DNA of 64,000 nt from Haloarcula salinisoli (GCF_019599405.1 NZ_RKLQ01000001.1:1364001-1428000), one strand, 5' to 3'. Counted from the first letter of the stretch, positions 9,083-17,900 are shown. The notes: generated by a model from the letters alone, not told the origin. Numbers and translations are program-made.

Positions 9083-10411
9083 TCAGTCGAGCGACTCGAC
9101 GACGAGCACCCGGAGGTCGTTGACGTTCGTCCCCGTCGGCCCGGTTTCGATGAGCGCACCGCGCTCCCCGAGATAGGTGTTCGCGTCGTTGTCATCGAGC
9201 GCTTGTCGGGCAGCCCCGGGGTCGGTCACGAGGCAACCGTCGACGAGCGCCCCCGCGGCGTCGGTGTTGCCGTCGATACCGTCCGTGTCGACCGCCCCCA
9301 AGACCGCCTCGGACGGGAGTTCCAACGCGGCGGCGAGGGCGAACTCCTGGTTGGGGCCGCCACGGCCCTCACCGTCGACAGTGACGGTCGTCTCGCCGCC
9401 CGAGAGGACGACCGCCGGTGGCGTGACCGGGTTCCCCGTTGCGACCATCTCCTCGGCGACGGCGACGTGGGCCAGCGCGGCGTCCCTGGCCTCGCCCCGT
9501 ATCCGCGAGGAGAGCACGAGCGTCTCGTACCCCCGCTCGCTGGCCGCCTCGCGGGCGGCCGCCAGTGCGGTCGTATTGGTGCCCACGAGATGCGTGGTGA
9601 CTCCTTCGAACGCCGGGTCGTCGGGACCGGGCGTCTCGTCGATGGAGCCTGCGGCGCCTGCTTCCAGTCGTTCCCGAACGGGCTCCGGGACGGTGACGTC
9701 GTACGAGTCGAGCACGTCGAGGGCGTCCACGTAGGTCGTGGGGTCGGCCACGAGCGGCCCGCTGGCGACGACGTCGAGGTCGTCCCCGACGACGTCGCTG
9801 AGGACGAGCGCGGAGACGCGAGCCGGGGCGAGAGCGCGGGCGAGCTGGCCGCCCTTGTTCTCCGAGAGGTGTTTTCTGACGGCGTTGACCTCGTGGATGG
9901 ATGCCCCACTCGCAAGCAGCGCGTTCGTCGTGGCCTGCAGGTCGGCGAGGCTGATGGCACTCGCCGGGGCAACCATGCACGCGCTGCCGCCGCCGGTGAC
10001 GACGGCCAGGACGAGTGTCTCCGGGCCGACCGACGCCGCCCGGTCAAGCAGCGCTTCGGTGGACTCGACGCCCCGCTGACTCGGGACCGGATGGGCCGCC
10101 GGGCGGACGTCGACCACGGTCGTCGGCTGTGGGTTGTCGGTGACAACGATACCGCCGTCCAGCGCCTCGCCCAGGATGTCTTCGAGTACCGCAGCGACGT
10201 GGGCGGCCGCGTTCCCGCCACCGACGACCACCACCGACTCGTACGTCGAGAGGTCGTGGCTTTCGGCCCCGATTTCGAGGGTCGTGCCGCCGAACTGGAG
10301 CGCCGCTCTGACGACCCGCTCGGGATGGGCGGCTTCGATGCCGGCCTCGACGCAGGCCAGCGCGGTCGCGTGCGCTGCCGTCTCGGGGAGTGACTCTCGA
10401 TTGTGAATCAT
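9083..10411 (-). CDS. Glycerate 2-kinase (DUF4147/MOFRL type)
   Basis: The 442-aa protein has an N-terminal DUF4147 part with VVGGGNAAAHVAAVLEDILG and VTGGGSACMVAP, and a C-terminal MOFRL part with VVLSGGETTVTVDG, GRGGPNQEFALAAALEL and AVDTDGIDGNTDAAGALVD. This class phosphorylates D-glycerate to 2-phosphoglycerate, feeding glycolysis from sugar-acid or serine breakdown. The ATG at 10411 (MIHNRESLPETAAH) is preferred over an upstream start that adds 17 non-conserved residues. The next gene upstream ends 25 bp away on the same strand, so the two may be cotranscribed. Confidence 0.88.
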   Translation of the reverse strand: MIHNRESLPETAAHATALACVEAGIEAAHPERVVRAALQFGGTTLEIGAESHDLSTYESVVVVGGGNAAAHVAAVLEDILGEALDGGIVVTDNPQPTTVVDVRPAAHPVPSQRGVESTEALLDRAASVGPETLVLAVVTGGGSACMVAPASAISLADLQATTNALLASGASIHEVNAVRKHLSENKGGQLARALAPARVSALVLSDVVGDDLDVVASGPLVADPTTYVDALDVLDSYDVTVPEPVRERLEAGAAGSIDETPGPDDPAFEGVTTHLVGTNTTALAAAREAASERGYETLVLSSRIRGEARDAALAHVAVAEEMVATGNPVTPPAVVLSGGETTVTVDGEGRGGPNQEFALAAALELPSEAVLGAVDTDGIDGNTDAAGALVDGCLVTDPGAARQALDDNDANTYLGERGALIETGPTGTNVNDLRVLVVESLD

Positions 10412-10436
10412 CTGTGTGATACGCGACAGCGTCGTC

Positions 10437-11471
10437 TCAGAGTTCCTCGGCGAGCGTCTCACCGACCTCCAGTCCGTTGCGGACTGCAGCGTGGAGGCGC
10501 GGCGCCTCGGCCACCCAGTCGCCGGCGAAGTAGAGGTCGTGGTCGGCCGCGGGAGCGAGTGTCCCGCGGTCCACGGTGTCTTCTGGCTGGGCGTAGCGCC
10601 AGTGCTGGTGGTCGGTCCAGTCGGGGTCGGTCAGCCTGTCGTCGTCCAGCAAGTGGGCGGTCCGCTGAGCTATCTCCGCGAGTAGTCGGTCGGGATGCGC
10701 GTCGTAGTTCGCGACCGACCAGCCCTCGTTCATCTGGACCAGCAGGAGCGACTCGCCGTCGGGGACGTGGCCCGCCTTGCACTCCTCGCGGGCCAGCCAG
10801 CCGATGTCGTGGGCCTTGTCGCTGTTGACGGCGGCGTACCACGGCACGTCGAGTTCGAACGGGTAGTGGAGCATCCCGGAGATGACGGTCCGGTACGGGA
10901 CCGAGGCGACGGTCTGGCGGAGGTCGCGGCAGTCGTCGTGGTCCCAGTCCGCCTCGCCCAGCAGGTCGGCGGTCTGTGGCGCCGGCGGCGTAAGCAGGAG
11001 GGCGTCGTAGTGCCCGTGGTCGATTCCGTCGGCGTCGTGGACGCGCCACCCGTTGGCCTGGCGGTCGAGGGTCTCGACTCTGACGCCGTTGTGGACGGTC
11101 GCTTCGGTTTCGGCGAACAGCCGCTTTGCCAGCTGTGTGATGCCGGATTCGTAGGTCCACTTGTGGTCGTCGCTGTCACGGCCTTCGCCGACCTCGCCGT
11201 CGCGTTCGAAGGCGTATATCGGCGCTTCGACGTCGACGAGACCGTCGGTCGGGAGGGTCTCGGTCACCAGCTCGGTGACGCGTTCGTCGTCGGCCTTGAG
11301 GTAGTTCGCGCCGTACTCGTAGGTACAGTCGTCGTTCCGGCGGGTTGCGGCGCGGCCACAGACGCCGCCGCTCTTCTCGAAGACAGTGACCTCGACCGCA
11401 GCGTCCCGCAGTGCGTACGCTGCTGCCGCACCCGCCCCGCCCGCACCGACGACGGCAAGCTTGGATGTCAT
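10437..11471 (-). CDS. FAD-dependent oxidoreductase, renalase/amine-oxidase-like
   Basis: The 344-aa protein begins with a Rossmann dinucleotide-binding motif (AVVGAGGAGAAAAYALRDA), then EKSGGVCGRAATRR, and near the C-terminus YFAGDWVAEAPRLHAAVRNGL, the second FAD-contact motif of the monooxygenase/amine-oxidase family. This order is that of renalase-like NAD(P)/FAD proteins. The substrate is unknown. No membrane segment or Tat signal is seen, so it should be cytoplasmic. It lies just upstream of glycerate kinase on the same strand. Confidence 0.8.
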   Translation of the reverse strand: MTSKLAVVGAGGAGAAAAYALRDAAVEVTVFEKSGGVCGRAATRRNDDCTYEYGANYLKADDERVTELVTETLPTDGLVDVEAPIYAFERDGEVGEGRDSDDHKWTYESGITQLAKRLFAETEATVHNGVRVETLDRQANGWRVHDADGIDHGHYDALLLTPPAPQTADLLGEADWDHDDCRDLRQTVASVPYRTVISGMLHYPFELDVPWYAAVNSDKAHDIGWLAREECKAGHVPDGESLLLVQMNEGWSVANYDAHPDRLLAEIAQRTAHLLDDDRLTDPDWTDHQHWRYAQPEDTVDRGTLAPAADHDLYFAGDWVAEAPRLHAAVRNGLEVGETLAEEL

Positions 11472-11522
11472 ATCTCGACAGTGGGACGGCGCGAGTAAAT
11501 AACCACGAGCCGTCGGGCAGTG

Positions 11523-12236
11523 TCACAGCCGTCCGGCCAGCGCTCGCAAGGCGTCGTCGCCACCAGTCACCAGCGGGTCGCCGTGGCCCATGGCTGCCAC
11601 GTCGAACCGCGGAATCCGCGCGGAAAGCGCGGCGACGCTCTCGCGCAACTGGGCCATGTCGTAGGAGTCACCCCAGAACGGCGTCGTCAGGCCGCCGTCG
11701 TCGCCGGCCCAGACGAGGTCGCCGAGAAAGGCCGCCGACGCGCCCTCGTGGTGGTACACCACGTGGCCCGGGTTGTGCCCTGGGGTGTGGTGGGCCGTGA
11801 ACCCGCCGACGGTGTCACCATCGTCCAGCGGTTCGAGCCGGAGGTCCGGCAACGGGAACAGCCGACGGCTCGCCCGGTGGAAGAGCCCCTTGTGGTGGAG
11901 CCACTCGGGATGGGCGCGTCGCTCCAGCAGGTCGAGGTCGTCCCGGCCCAGCGAGACCGGGCCGTCGAACTCGGGGACCAGCCGGTTGAGACCGCCGACG
12001 TGGTCCAGGTCGTAGTGGGTGACCAGCACGCGGTCGAGGTCGGCCGGGGAGTAGCCCACCGCGTCGAGTTCCTCGCGAACGGTGGGTTCGTTCCACCAGA
12101 GCCCGGTGTCGACGAGCGTCAGGCTGTCGGGGCCGGCCTCGAACGCGCCCCCGTCGACGAGGTAGGCGTTCGAGGCCAGCGGCGGGAACAGGCCCAGTTC
12201 CAGCAACCAGACGCCCGGCCGAAGCTCTCGGACCAT
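11523..12236 (-). CDS. MBL-fold metallo-hydrolase (glyoxalase II-like)
   Basis: The 237-aa protein has the fold's ordered metal ligands: THYDLDH near residue 85, HTPGHNPGHVVYHHEG, FLGDLVWAGDD and a late AMGHGDPLV. The N-terminus (GVWLLELGLFPPLASNAYLVDG) is typical of the glyoxalase II-like branch. A hydrolase of thioesters or similar substrates is likely, but the specific reaction cannot be read off. The gene upstream is elp3, separated by a palindrome-rich stretch of about 320 bp. Confidence 0.85.
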   Translation of the reverse strand: MVRELRPGVWLLELGLFPPLASNAYLVDGGAFEAGPDSLTLVDTGLWWNEPTVREELDAVGYSPADLDRVLVTHYDLDHVGGLNRLVPEFDGPVSLGRDDLDLLERRAHPEWLHHKGLFHRASRRLFPLPDLRLEPLDDGDTVGGFTAHHTPGHNPGHVVYHHEGASAAFLGDLVWAGDDGGLTTPFWGDSYDMAQLRESVAALSARIPRFDVAAMGHGDPLVTGGDDALRALAGRL

Positions 12237-12392
12237 ACGCGGTAAAGGGTATCAGCGTGGAAAACCACACCGCATCCCGTGAGAGTGTGACAGCCGCGGT
12301 TTCGGCTGGCAGGTCACTCCAGCCGTTTGCTCACGAGAACCACCTTTTTCTTCATCGGGTTTCCTCGCTCACTTCGCTCGCTGCAGGAAGAG

Positions 12393-12413
12393 CGTGGCGG
12401 CGTAGCCGCCACG
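12393..12413. repeat. Hairpin, 9-bp stem and 3-nt loop
   Basis: The arms cgtggcggc (12393-12401) and gccgccacg (12405-12413) pair perfectly around gta. It lies inside the larger inverted repeat. Confidence 0.85.
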
Positions 12414-12419
12414 TCATCC

Positions 12420-12444
12420 GGTTGCGGGCCGCTGGCCCGCAACC
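12420..12444. repeat. Hairpin, 11-bp stem and 3-nt loop
   Basis: The arms ggttgcgggcc (12420-12430) and ggcccgcaacc (12434-12444) pair perfectly around gct. The 11+3+11 geometry recurs twice inside the histidine kinase gene at 32.75-32.80 kb. Confidence 0.85.
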
Positions 12445-12490
12445 CGCTCGTGGAAAAACGTGGTTCTCGTGAGCGAAGCGAACGGGAGCT

Positions 12491-12517
12491 CGAAAGACGA
12501 GCGCAGCGAGTCTTTCG
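12491..12517. repeat. Hairpin, 8-bp stem
   Basis: The arms cgaaagac (12491-12498) and gtctttcg (12510-12517) pair around an 11-nt loop. The run of A's just beyond (T's on the minus strand, near 12523-12528) would suit an elp3 terminator. Confidence 0.6.
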
Positions 12518-12555
12518 GTGGCGAAAAAGGCCGGCCCCCACTTTGTTCGGGCCAG

Positions 12556-14214
12556 TCAATCGAGACGCTTCGAGACATACGGGCCGTCCTGTTTGTACTC
12601 GAGCTTGTTCCGATAGTACTCACGGACGCCGATGCCGGAGATGACCGCAATCTTCGAGAAGCCGGCCTCGCGAGCCAGTTCCTCGGCTTTCGCGAGCAGG
12701 CGCTTGCCGTACCCCTTGTGCTGGTGGTCGTCGTCGCCGGCGGACTGGCCGACGCCGACCGAGTTGCCGTAGACGTGGAGTTCGCGGACGAGCGCAGCGT
12801 CGTCGAGTTCGTGACGGACCGGGCTGTTCGGGAACCGGAGGCGACAGAAGCCCACGAGCACGTCGGTGTCGAAGTCTTCGAAGGAGATGAAATGTTCCGT
12901 GCCGCCACAGGCCTCGTAGGTCATGACGTTCAGTTCCACGTTCTCGGCGACCTCCTCGGAGTGACCGGCCTCGCGACACCGGATACAGTCACAGGACCAC
13001 CCGTGTTTCTCCATCTCCTTCCAGGCCAGCTGGCGGAGGTTGGACTTCCAGACGCCGCCCTCGATGAAGTCCGCCGGGATGTCGCGCTGGACCCGCTGGA
13101 GGCGGGTGTAGCGGGGAATCATGTCCTTGATCTCGGCGACGAGCTCGGCCGCCTCCTCGTTGTTCAGCGGGTCGAAGTCGTTTTTCTTCCACCAGTCGTA
13201 GGTGACGGTGCCCGGGACGACGAGCGTCGGGTAGATTTTGAGGTAGTCCGGTTTCCAGCGGGATTCGGAGAAGATGCGCCGGAAGTCCTCCAGACACATC
13301 TCCCTGGACATCCCCGGCTGGCCGGGCATCATGTGGAAGCCGACCTTGAACGCCGAGTCACGGAGCCGTCGGTTGGCGTCGATACTGGCCTGGACGCCGT
13401 GGCCGCGGTGCATCTCGCGGTTGATTCGCTCGAAGGTCGTCTGGACGCCCACTTCGACTTTCGTGCCCCCAAGTCTGAGCATCCGGTCGATCTGCTCGGG
13501 GTCACACCAGTCGGGCTTGGTCTCGAAGGTGGTCGCGACGTTTCGCACGTCAGCGGTCTCGTTCTCCGCGATGACGTCCTCCAGATACCGGAACTCGTAG
13601 TCGTCCTCTGCGAAGCTGATATCCTCCGCCGGCTGTGGGTCGGCCTCGGGGTCGAAGTCGTTCATCGCCTCGATGGCCCGCTTGACGAACCACTCCTGGT
13701 AGTCGTGGCTCCGGGCGGTCATCGTCCCGCCCATGATGATGAGTTCGGCCTTGTCCACGGGGTGGCCGATTTCCCGAAGCTGATTCAGCCGCAGGGTCAC
13801 CTGGCCGTACGGGTCGTAGTCGTTCTGCTCGCCGCGTGCCGCGGCGGGCTCGTGGCCGGTGTAGGACTGGGCCGAGGAGAACTCCGAGTCCGGGCCGCCG
13901 GGACAGTAGAGACACTTCCCGTGTGGACACCGGTGCGGGGAGGTCATGATGGCGATAGGCGAGACGCCCGACGCGGTGCGAACGGGTTTGCGCTGGAGGA
14001 CCTCCTCCAGTACCTCGCGGTGTTCCTGTGGCGCGTAGTCGAGCAGTTCGGAGTTCTGCGGGACCTTCGGGGCCGAGTACTCACGGCAGACGTCTATCTT
14101 GGCGCTCTCGACGTCGTCGCGTTCGACCTCGCCGGCGAGGATGCGGTCGACCAGCTCCGCACACACCTGCTGGAAGGCTTCCGTCTCCTCCGGGTCCTCC
14201 GTCTCCGTGCTCAT
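12556..14214 (-). CDS. elp3: tRNA U34 carboxymethyltransferase Elp3 (radical SAM/GNAT)
   Basis: The 552-aa protein carries the Elp3 iron-sulfur motif CPHGKCLYCPGG (C96, C101, C104), the radical-SAM body with ELIIMGGTMTARSHDYQ and KVEVGVQTTFE, and a C-terminal GNAT domain (about 400-552, with QSAGDDDHQHKGYGKRLLAKAEELA as the acetyl-CoA loop). It installs the cm5U-type modification at wobble uridine 34 from acetyl-CoA and SAM. In archaea Elp3 acts without the other Elongator subunits. The length is normal and the key cysteines are intact. The downstream spacer is the palindrome cluster. Confidence 0.96.
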   Translation of the reverse strand: MSTETEDPEETEAFQQVCAELVDRILAGEVERDDVESAKIDVCREYSAPKVPQNSELLDYAPQEHREVLEEVLQRKPVRTASGVSPIAIMTSPHRCPHGKCLYCPGGPDSEFSSAQSYTGHEPAAARGEQNDYDPYGQVTLRLNQLREIGHPVDKAELIIMGGTMTARSHDYQEWFVKRAIEAMNDFDPEADPQPAEDISFAEDDYEFRYLEDVIAENETADVRNVATTFETKPDWCDPEQIDRMLRLGGTKVEVGVQTTFERINREMHRGHGVQASIDANRRLRDSAFKVGFHMMPGQPGMSREMCLEDFRRIFSESRWKPDYLKIYPTLVVPGTVTYDWWKKNDFDPLNNEEAAELVAEIKDMIPRYTRLQRVQRDIPADFIEGGVWKSNLRQLAWKEMEKHGWSCDCIRCREAGHSEEVAENVELNVMTYEACGGTEHFISFEDFDTDVLVGFCRLRFPNSPVRHELDDAALVRELHVYGNSVGVGQSAGDDDHQHKGYGKRLLAKAEELAREAGFSKIAVISGIGVREYYRNKLEYKQDGPYVSKRLD

Positions 14215-14337
14215 CGCTTACCGGAACTGGTCGACACGGCCGAATAAGCGTGTCGCTCGGGCGTAAGTATCGAACGCTGGCCGGCCGGAGACTCGTACTC
14301 GGCGGGTCGGCGGAGACTAGCAACTTTTTTACACATC

Positions 14338-14349
14338 TGAGTTAACTCA
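14338..14349. promoter_or_regulatory. 12-bp perfect palindrome between TATA-like box and start codon
   Basis: The word tgagttaactca is its own reverse complement. It sits 7 bp before the ATG at 14356 and just after the T-rich aacttttttac (about 14321-14331), which is at TATA distance from the start. This placement suits an operator that blocks transcription start. The regulator is unknown. Confidence 0.5.
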
Positions 14350-14355
14350 AGCATT

Positions 14356-15132
14356 ATGACCAAAGGAAAGAAGTCCCGGCGGTACGTCCTCGGTGCGACT
14401 GCAGGCGCCGCAACTGTCGGCCTCAGTGGCTGTCTGGGCGTTCTCGAAGAACAGATGTCCGACAGTAGCGACTCCGAAGGGGCGGACGAAGACGACGACG
14501 AGTCCGACGACGCGACGGAGACCGGAACGGACGAGAACAGTTCCGACTCGTCGGTCATCTACGCCGACGACTTCGAGGACGGGACCCTGGATTCCTACGA
14601 TATCGTCTCGATACCGGGCGACGACGCCACAGAGACGTATCACATCACCACTTCGCCCAGTCAGGGCGAGTACGCCGTCCAGCACCGGACCGAGTCACAT
14701 TACATGACACCCACGGAGGAGGTGAGTCTGGAGCCGCCACTTACATTCTCACTCGATTTCTACGTCGACGGCTGGTCGGGCATCGACATCGCACTCCAGC
14801 ACGACGCGGCCCAGAACCTCACGTACCTCGTCAAGGTCCGGGACAACAACAACGGCCCGTTTATCGAGGTGGTGAAGAAGCGAAACGAGTTCGGGACCGG
14901 CGACTCGACGAAGCTTCGCAACGACAGAAACGAGAACGACGTATTCTCCACGAACGAGTGGGAGACGGTCAGTATCGACTGGGAAACGGACGGTACTATC
15001 ACCGCCCGAATCTCGTCTACTGGCGAGTCTGTCTCCATTACCGACGACGAACTCTCTGGTAACCCGTTCAGACTCGTGGGGTACCACTACGACGGGTCGG
15101 CGACGTTCGACAACGTCGATATCCGTCGGTAG
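14356..15132 (+). CDS. Tat-exported lipoprotein with jelly-roll-like domain
   Basis: The 258-aa protein has a twin-arginine start (KKSRRYVLGATAGAA) and a lipobox-like LSGC, followed by an acidic Ser/Asp/Glu linker (about 33-65), so it should be anchored to the outer face of the membrane. The rest begins YADDFEDGTLDSYDIV and ends FRLVGYHYDGSATFDNVDIRR. That pattern is like concanavalin-type jelly-roll domains that bind or cleave glycans. The catalytic residues are not obvious, so a binding role is as likely as an enzyme. A palindromic operator-like site precedes it. Confidence 0.75.
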   Translation: MTKGKKSRRYVLGATAGAATVGLSGCLGVLEEQMSDSSDSEGADEDDDESDDATETGTDENSSDSSVIYADDFEDGTLDSYDIVSIPGDDATETYHITTSPSQGEYAVQHRTESHYMTPTEEVSLEPPLTFSLDFYVDGWSGIDIALQHDAAQNLTYLVKVRDNNNGPFIEVVKKRNEFGTGDSTKLRNDRNENDVFSTNEWETVSIDWETDGTITARISSTGESVSITDDELSGNPFRLVGYHYDGSATFDNVDIRR

Positions 15133-15140
15133 ACCGGTCC

Positions 15141-15629
15141 TCACTCCTCCCAGTAGTCCAGCTCGGCGTGCCGGTCGAGATACGTCGATAGCGTCCGCTC
15201 GTCGCTGTCGCCGCCGGGCGCGCTTCCGGCGTATAGCCCGACCATATCCCGGTCGGGATAGACGGTGATGTCGGGTTCCTCCATCGTCCCGCTCATCAGC
15301 AGGCGGAGTCCGTCGTCGCCGGCTTCGATATCGTGGGCGCTCTCCTCGCCGGGCGGCAGGGCGACGTAGTCACCGGTCTCGAGGGCGTGTTCTGTCTCGT
15401 CGGGACCCAGAAAGAGCGTTCCGCTACCGTCGAGGACGAAGATAGACTCCTCGTTGCCCTCGTGATAGTGTCGCACCCACAGTCGCTTGCCGGCCGGCAC
15501 CTCGTAGAGACTCGTTCCGAGCTTCTCGCCACCGGCGGCATCGGCCAGCTTCTTGCGCTTGAACTGTCGGTCGCCGTGGTCGTGTTCGGTCCACTCGAGG
15601 TCGTCGGCGTTGACGGGGCCGTCGCTCAT
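15141..15629 (-). CDS. Cupin-domain protein
   Basis: The 162-aa protein has a single cupin barrel. Motif 1 is visible as WVRHYHEGNEESIFVLDGSGTLFLG, with two His and a Glu that usually bind metal; motif 2 is looser around GDYVALPPGEESAHDIEAGDDGLRLL, with one His. The C-terminal 40 residues (PDRDMVGLYAGSAPGG...LDYWEE) are an extension. It could be a sugar-acid or small-molecule binding cupin, an isomerase or a dioxygenase. The neighbours do not decide. Confidence 0.8.
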   Translation of the reverse strand: MSDGPVNADDLEWTEHDHGDRQFKRKKLADAAGGEKLGTSLYEVPAGKRLWVRHYHEGNEESIFVLDGSGTLFLGPDETEHALETGDYVALPPGEESAHDIEAGDDGLRLLMSGTMEEPDITVYPDRDMVGLYAGSAPGGDSDERTLSTYLDRHAELDYWEE

Positions 15630-15668
15630 ACCGTGTCGACAGCGGATGGAAAGAAAAGTCCTGTGTCG

Positions 15669-17900
15669 TTACAGGTCGTCGGCGAGCCGTTCGAGCGTCG
15701 CGTCGAGCACGGCGTCGCGCTCGCCGGCCAGATAGCGCACGGAGCCGTCACGCACGCTTCGGGTGGTGACGCCGCCTTCCGGCACGCTCTCGTCGATGTC
15801 GGCGACCAGTTCGTGCAGGTCGAGGTCGGCGTCGGTCCGGACGTACAGCGTGTCAGTGTCGACGCCAACCACGGCGTCGACCTCGTCCCGGACCGAGCGG
15901 TGGAGTTCGTCCAGCAGGAGCGTCTCCGGCGGGAACTCGTACTGGTGGGAGTAGGCGTCCGTGTCCAGTACCGCGATGTCCGCCTCCGCGACCGTATGAT
16001 ACTCCAGATTGGCCACGGCGGTCGAGACCTCCTCGTCGACCTTCTCGCGGAACTGCTCGGCGACGTGGCCTGCCAGCCCGCCGACGTCGGTCTCGTCGTC
16101 GCCGAAGACGAGGTCGGTGATGAGCTCACGCTTGTCCTCGTAGGACTGGTAATGGGCTTCCAGCGCGACGGCCTCGCGCAGCTGGGCGAGCGCCTCGGCG
16201 TCGTAGCCGGCCTCGCTCGCGAGGTCGACGTAGGCCTCGGGGGCGCCCTCCCAGAAGCTCACCGCAGGGAGGTGCTGGAGGTCGTCGCGCACGTCGTCGT
16301 TGACGTGGGCCGCGACGTTGGCCGCGAGCGTCGTCGCGGTCGTGTCGGGCACGTTGGCCAGGCTCGGCGAGACGACAGCGTCGACGGCGTCGGTGACGGC
16401 GCCGTCGACCGCGATGTCGTCGACGACGACGGTGGGCGCCCCGTAGACGTTCAGCAGGTCGAAGCCGTCGAGGCTCTCGCGGGTGCCGCCGGCGGCGACG
16501 AAGACGAACAGGGGAAGGGCCTCGTCGTGGCGCTCGCGGTTGTCGAGCATCTGGGAGGCGTCCTTGGTGGCGTCGTCCATGTCGTAGACGCCACCCTCCA
16601 GCGGTCGGCGGTCGAAGTAGTGGTACTGAGCGTCGGCCCGTCGGTGCTGGTCAGTGACAAGCGGGAGCGTCGCGCGTTCGAGCGCGCTCCCCGCGAGATA
16701 GCCGTCGGCGGTGTTGGTGTGGCGGACGATGACCGGCCGCTCGGTGAGCACCGCTTTGCGAATCTCGGTGGCGGCCTCGACCAGGTCCTCCGAGAGGGCC
16801 TCGACGGTGCCGTCCGCGGCCAGGGGCTCGACGGCGTCTGGACGGGCCTCGTCGTCGAGGGCGTCCGCGAGGCGCTGTTCGACCGCGTCGCGCTCCTCGT
16901 CGTCGAGGACGGTGAGCGCCTCGGTCTCGACCTGCAGTTCGCCCCGTCGTTCGCGCACTTCGCCGTCGAGTCGGACGAACTCGCCCTCCTCGACGTCGGG
17001 ATAGGCACGGACGCCTGCTTCGACGAACGCGGCGCAGTCGACGGTGCCGGTCTCGTCCTGTAGTTCGAAGACGGTCGGGCCGGAGGTCTGGCGGATGCCG
17101 ACGACCTCGCCCTCGAGTCGGACGTCCTCGCCGACGTGGTCCGCGAGGGCGCCGACGGGAACCGTCTCCAGTTCGTCCTCGGCCTCGACGACGGCCGCGC
17201 CGCCGCTGGCGGAGTCCGTTTCGGTCGTCTCGTCGGCGGACTGCTCGTCGTCGCTGTCCGAACCGAACGAGCCGCCGGCTTCGGAGACACGGTTGTCGTC
17301 GCCCATCTGACTCACGTCACCCGCTTCCGGTTCCGCGGGCTCGGCCTCGGCTGTGTCCGCGTCGGTCTCGGCCTCGTCTGTGTCCGCGTCGGTCTCTGCC
17401 TCGACCGCATCGTCTTCGCTGGCAGTCTCGTCCGACGCGTCTGCGGACGTGTCGGGGGACTGAGCAGACGCCCCGTCCCCGTCAGCGTTTCCCGACTCGG
17501 CCTCGTCCTCTTCCTCCTCCAGCAGCGTCGAGTGGCCCACGTCGGGGTCGTCGACCAGCACGCCGCGGAACTCGCGTTCGGCCTGCCGGATGGACCAGCC
17601 CAGATCGACGTTGCCGTTGTCGCGGACGTTCTTGACCTGGACGTACACCTCGTCGCCCGGCTCCCAGTCCAGCGAATCGAGCCGCTGGTCCAGTTCACTG
17701 CGGTGAAGCAGGCCGGTGACGCTGTCGCCGATGTCGACGAAGACGCCGAACTCGGCGAAGCCGTCCACGTTGCCGCGGTAGTATCGACCAATGTTCAGCT
17801 GGTCGGCGCTATTCCCTCGGAACTCGAACAACGCGTCCTCCTCGTGGAGGTCACAGATGTGTCCGTCGACGGATGTGCCGCAAATGATACACGAACCCAT
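15669..17900 (-). CDS. Zn-finger/S1/OB-fold protein with degenerate DHH (RecJ-like) domain
   Basis: The 743-aa protein combines an N-terminal metal-binding cluster (CIICGTSVDGHICDLH), an S1 domain (RYYRGNVDGFAEFGVFVDIGD), a long acidic linker (about 130-210), an OB-fold (VRLEGEVVGIRQTSGPTVFELQDETG) and a DHH-phosphoesterase-like region (about 340-740). In place of the catalytic DAD motif it reads RHTNTADGYLAG, and in place of the DHH triad VVVDDIAV. Nuclease activity is therefore doubtful and a nucleic-acid-binding role more likely. The ATG at 17900 is used; a TTG four codons upstream exists. Related haloarchaeal proteins are grouped with RecJ. Confidence 0.8.
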   Translation of the reverse strand: MGSCIICGTSVDGHICDLHEEDALFEFRGNSADQLNIGRYYRGNVDGFAEFGVFVDIGDSVTGLLHRSELDQRLDSLDWEPGDEVYVQVKNVRDNGNVDLGWSIRQAEREFRGVLVDDPDVGHSTLLEEEEDEAESGNADGDGASAQSPDTSADASDETASEDDAVEAETDADTDEAETDADTAEAEPAEPEAGDVSQMGDDNRVSEAGGSFGSDSDDEQSADETTETDSASGGAAVVEAEDELETVPVGALADHVGEDVRLEGEVVGIRQTSGPTVFELQDETGTVDCAAFVEAGVRAYPDVEEGEFVRLDGEVRERRGELQVETEALTVLDDEERDAVEQRLADALDDEARPDAVEPLAADGTVEALSEDLVEAATEIRKAVLTERPVIVRHTNTADGYLAGSALERATLPLVTDQHRRADAQYHYFDRRPLEGGVYDMDDATKDASQMLDNRERHDEALPLFVFVAAGGTRESLDGFDLLNVYGAPTVVVDDIAVDGAVTDAVDAVVSPSLANVPDTTATTLAANVAAHVNDDVRDDLQHLPAVSFWEGAPEAYVDLASEAGYDAEALAQLREAVALEAHYQSYEDKRELITDLVFGDDETDVGGLAGHVAEQFREKVDEEVSTAVANLEYHTVAEADIAVLDTDAYSHQYEFPPETLLLDELHRSVRDEVDAVVGVDTDTLYVRTDADLDLHELVADIDESVPEGGVTTRSVRDGSVRYLAGERDAVLDATLERLADDL

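Larger units (their letters stand above)
12329..12474. repeat. 22-bp inverted repeat enclosing two hairpins
   Basis: Positions 12329-12350 and 12453-12474 are reverse complements with one mismatch; the core tcacgagaaccac pairs with gtggttctcgtga. The arms enclose two further perfect palindromes. The whole could fold into a multi-branched cruciform or RNA structure. Confidence 0.85.
12237..12555. other. Gene-free, palindrome-rich spacer between elp3 and an MBL gene
   Basis: No convincing gene is present. Short overlapping open frames on both strands arise from the symmetrical sequence. The stretch holds at least four nested or serial inverted repeats (listed separately) and several gagcgaagcga-like words. 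It is downstream of elp3 and may end its transcript. Confidence 0.7.

Noticed and set aside
12460-14247. Open frame on the plus strand across elp3
   Set aside because: It is antisense to elp3, which carries intact iron-sulfur and GNAT motifs.
15333-17063. Long open frame on the plus strand, 576 codons
   Set aside because: It lies antisense to the RecJ-like gene, has no recognisable domain, and follows from high G+C codon bias, which leaves shadow frames open.
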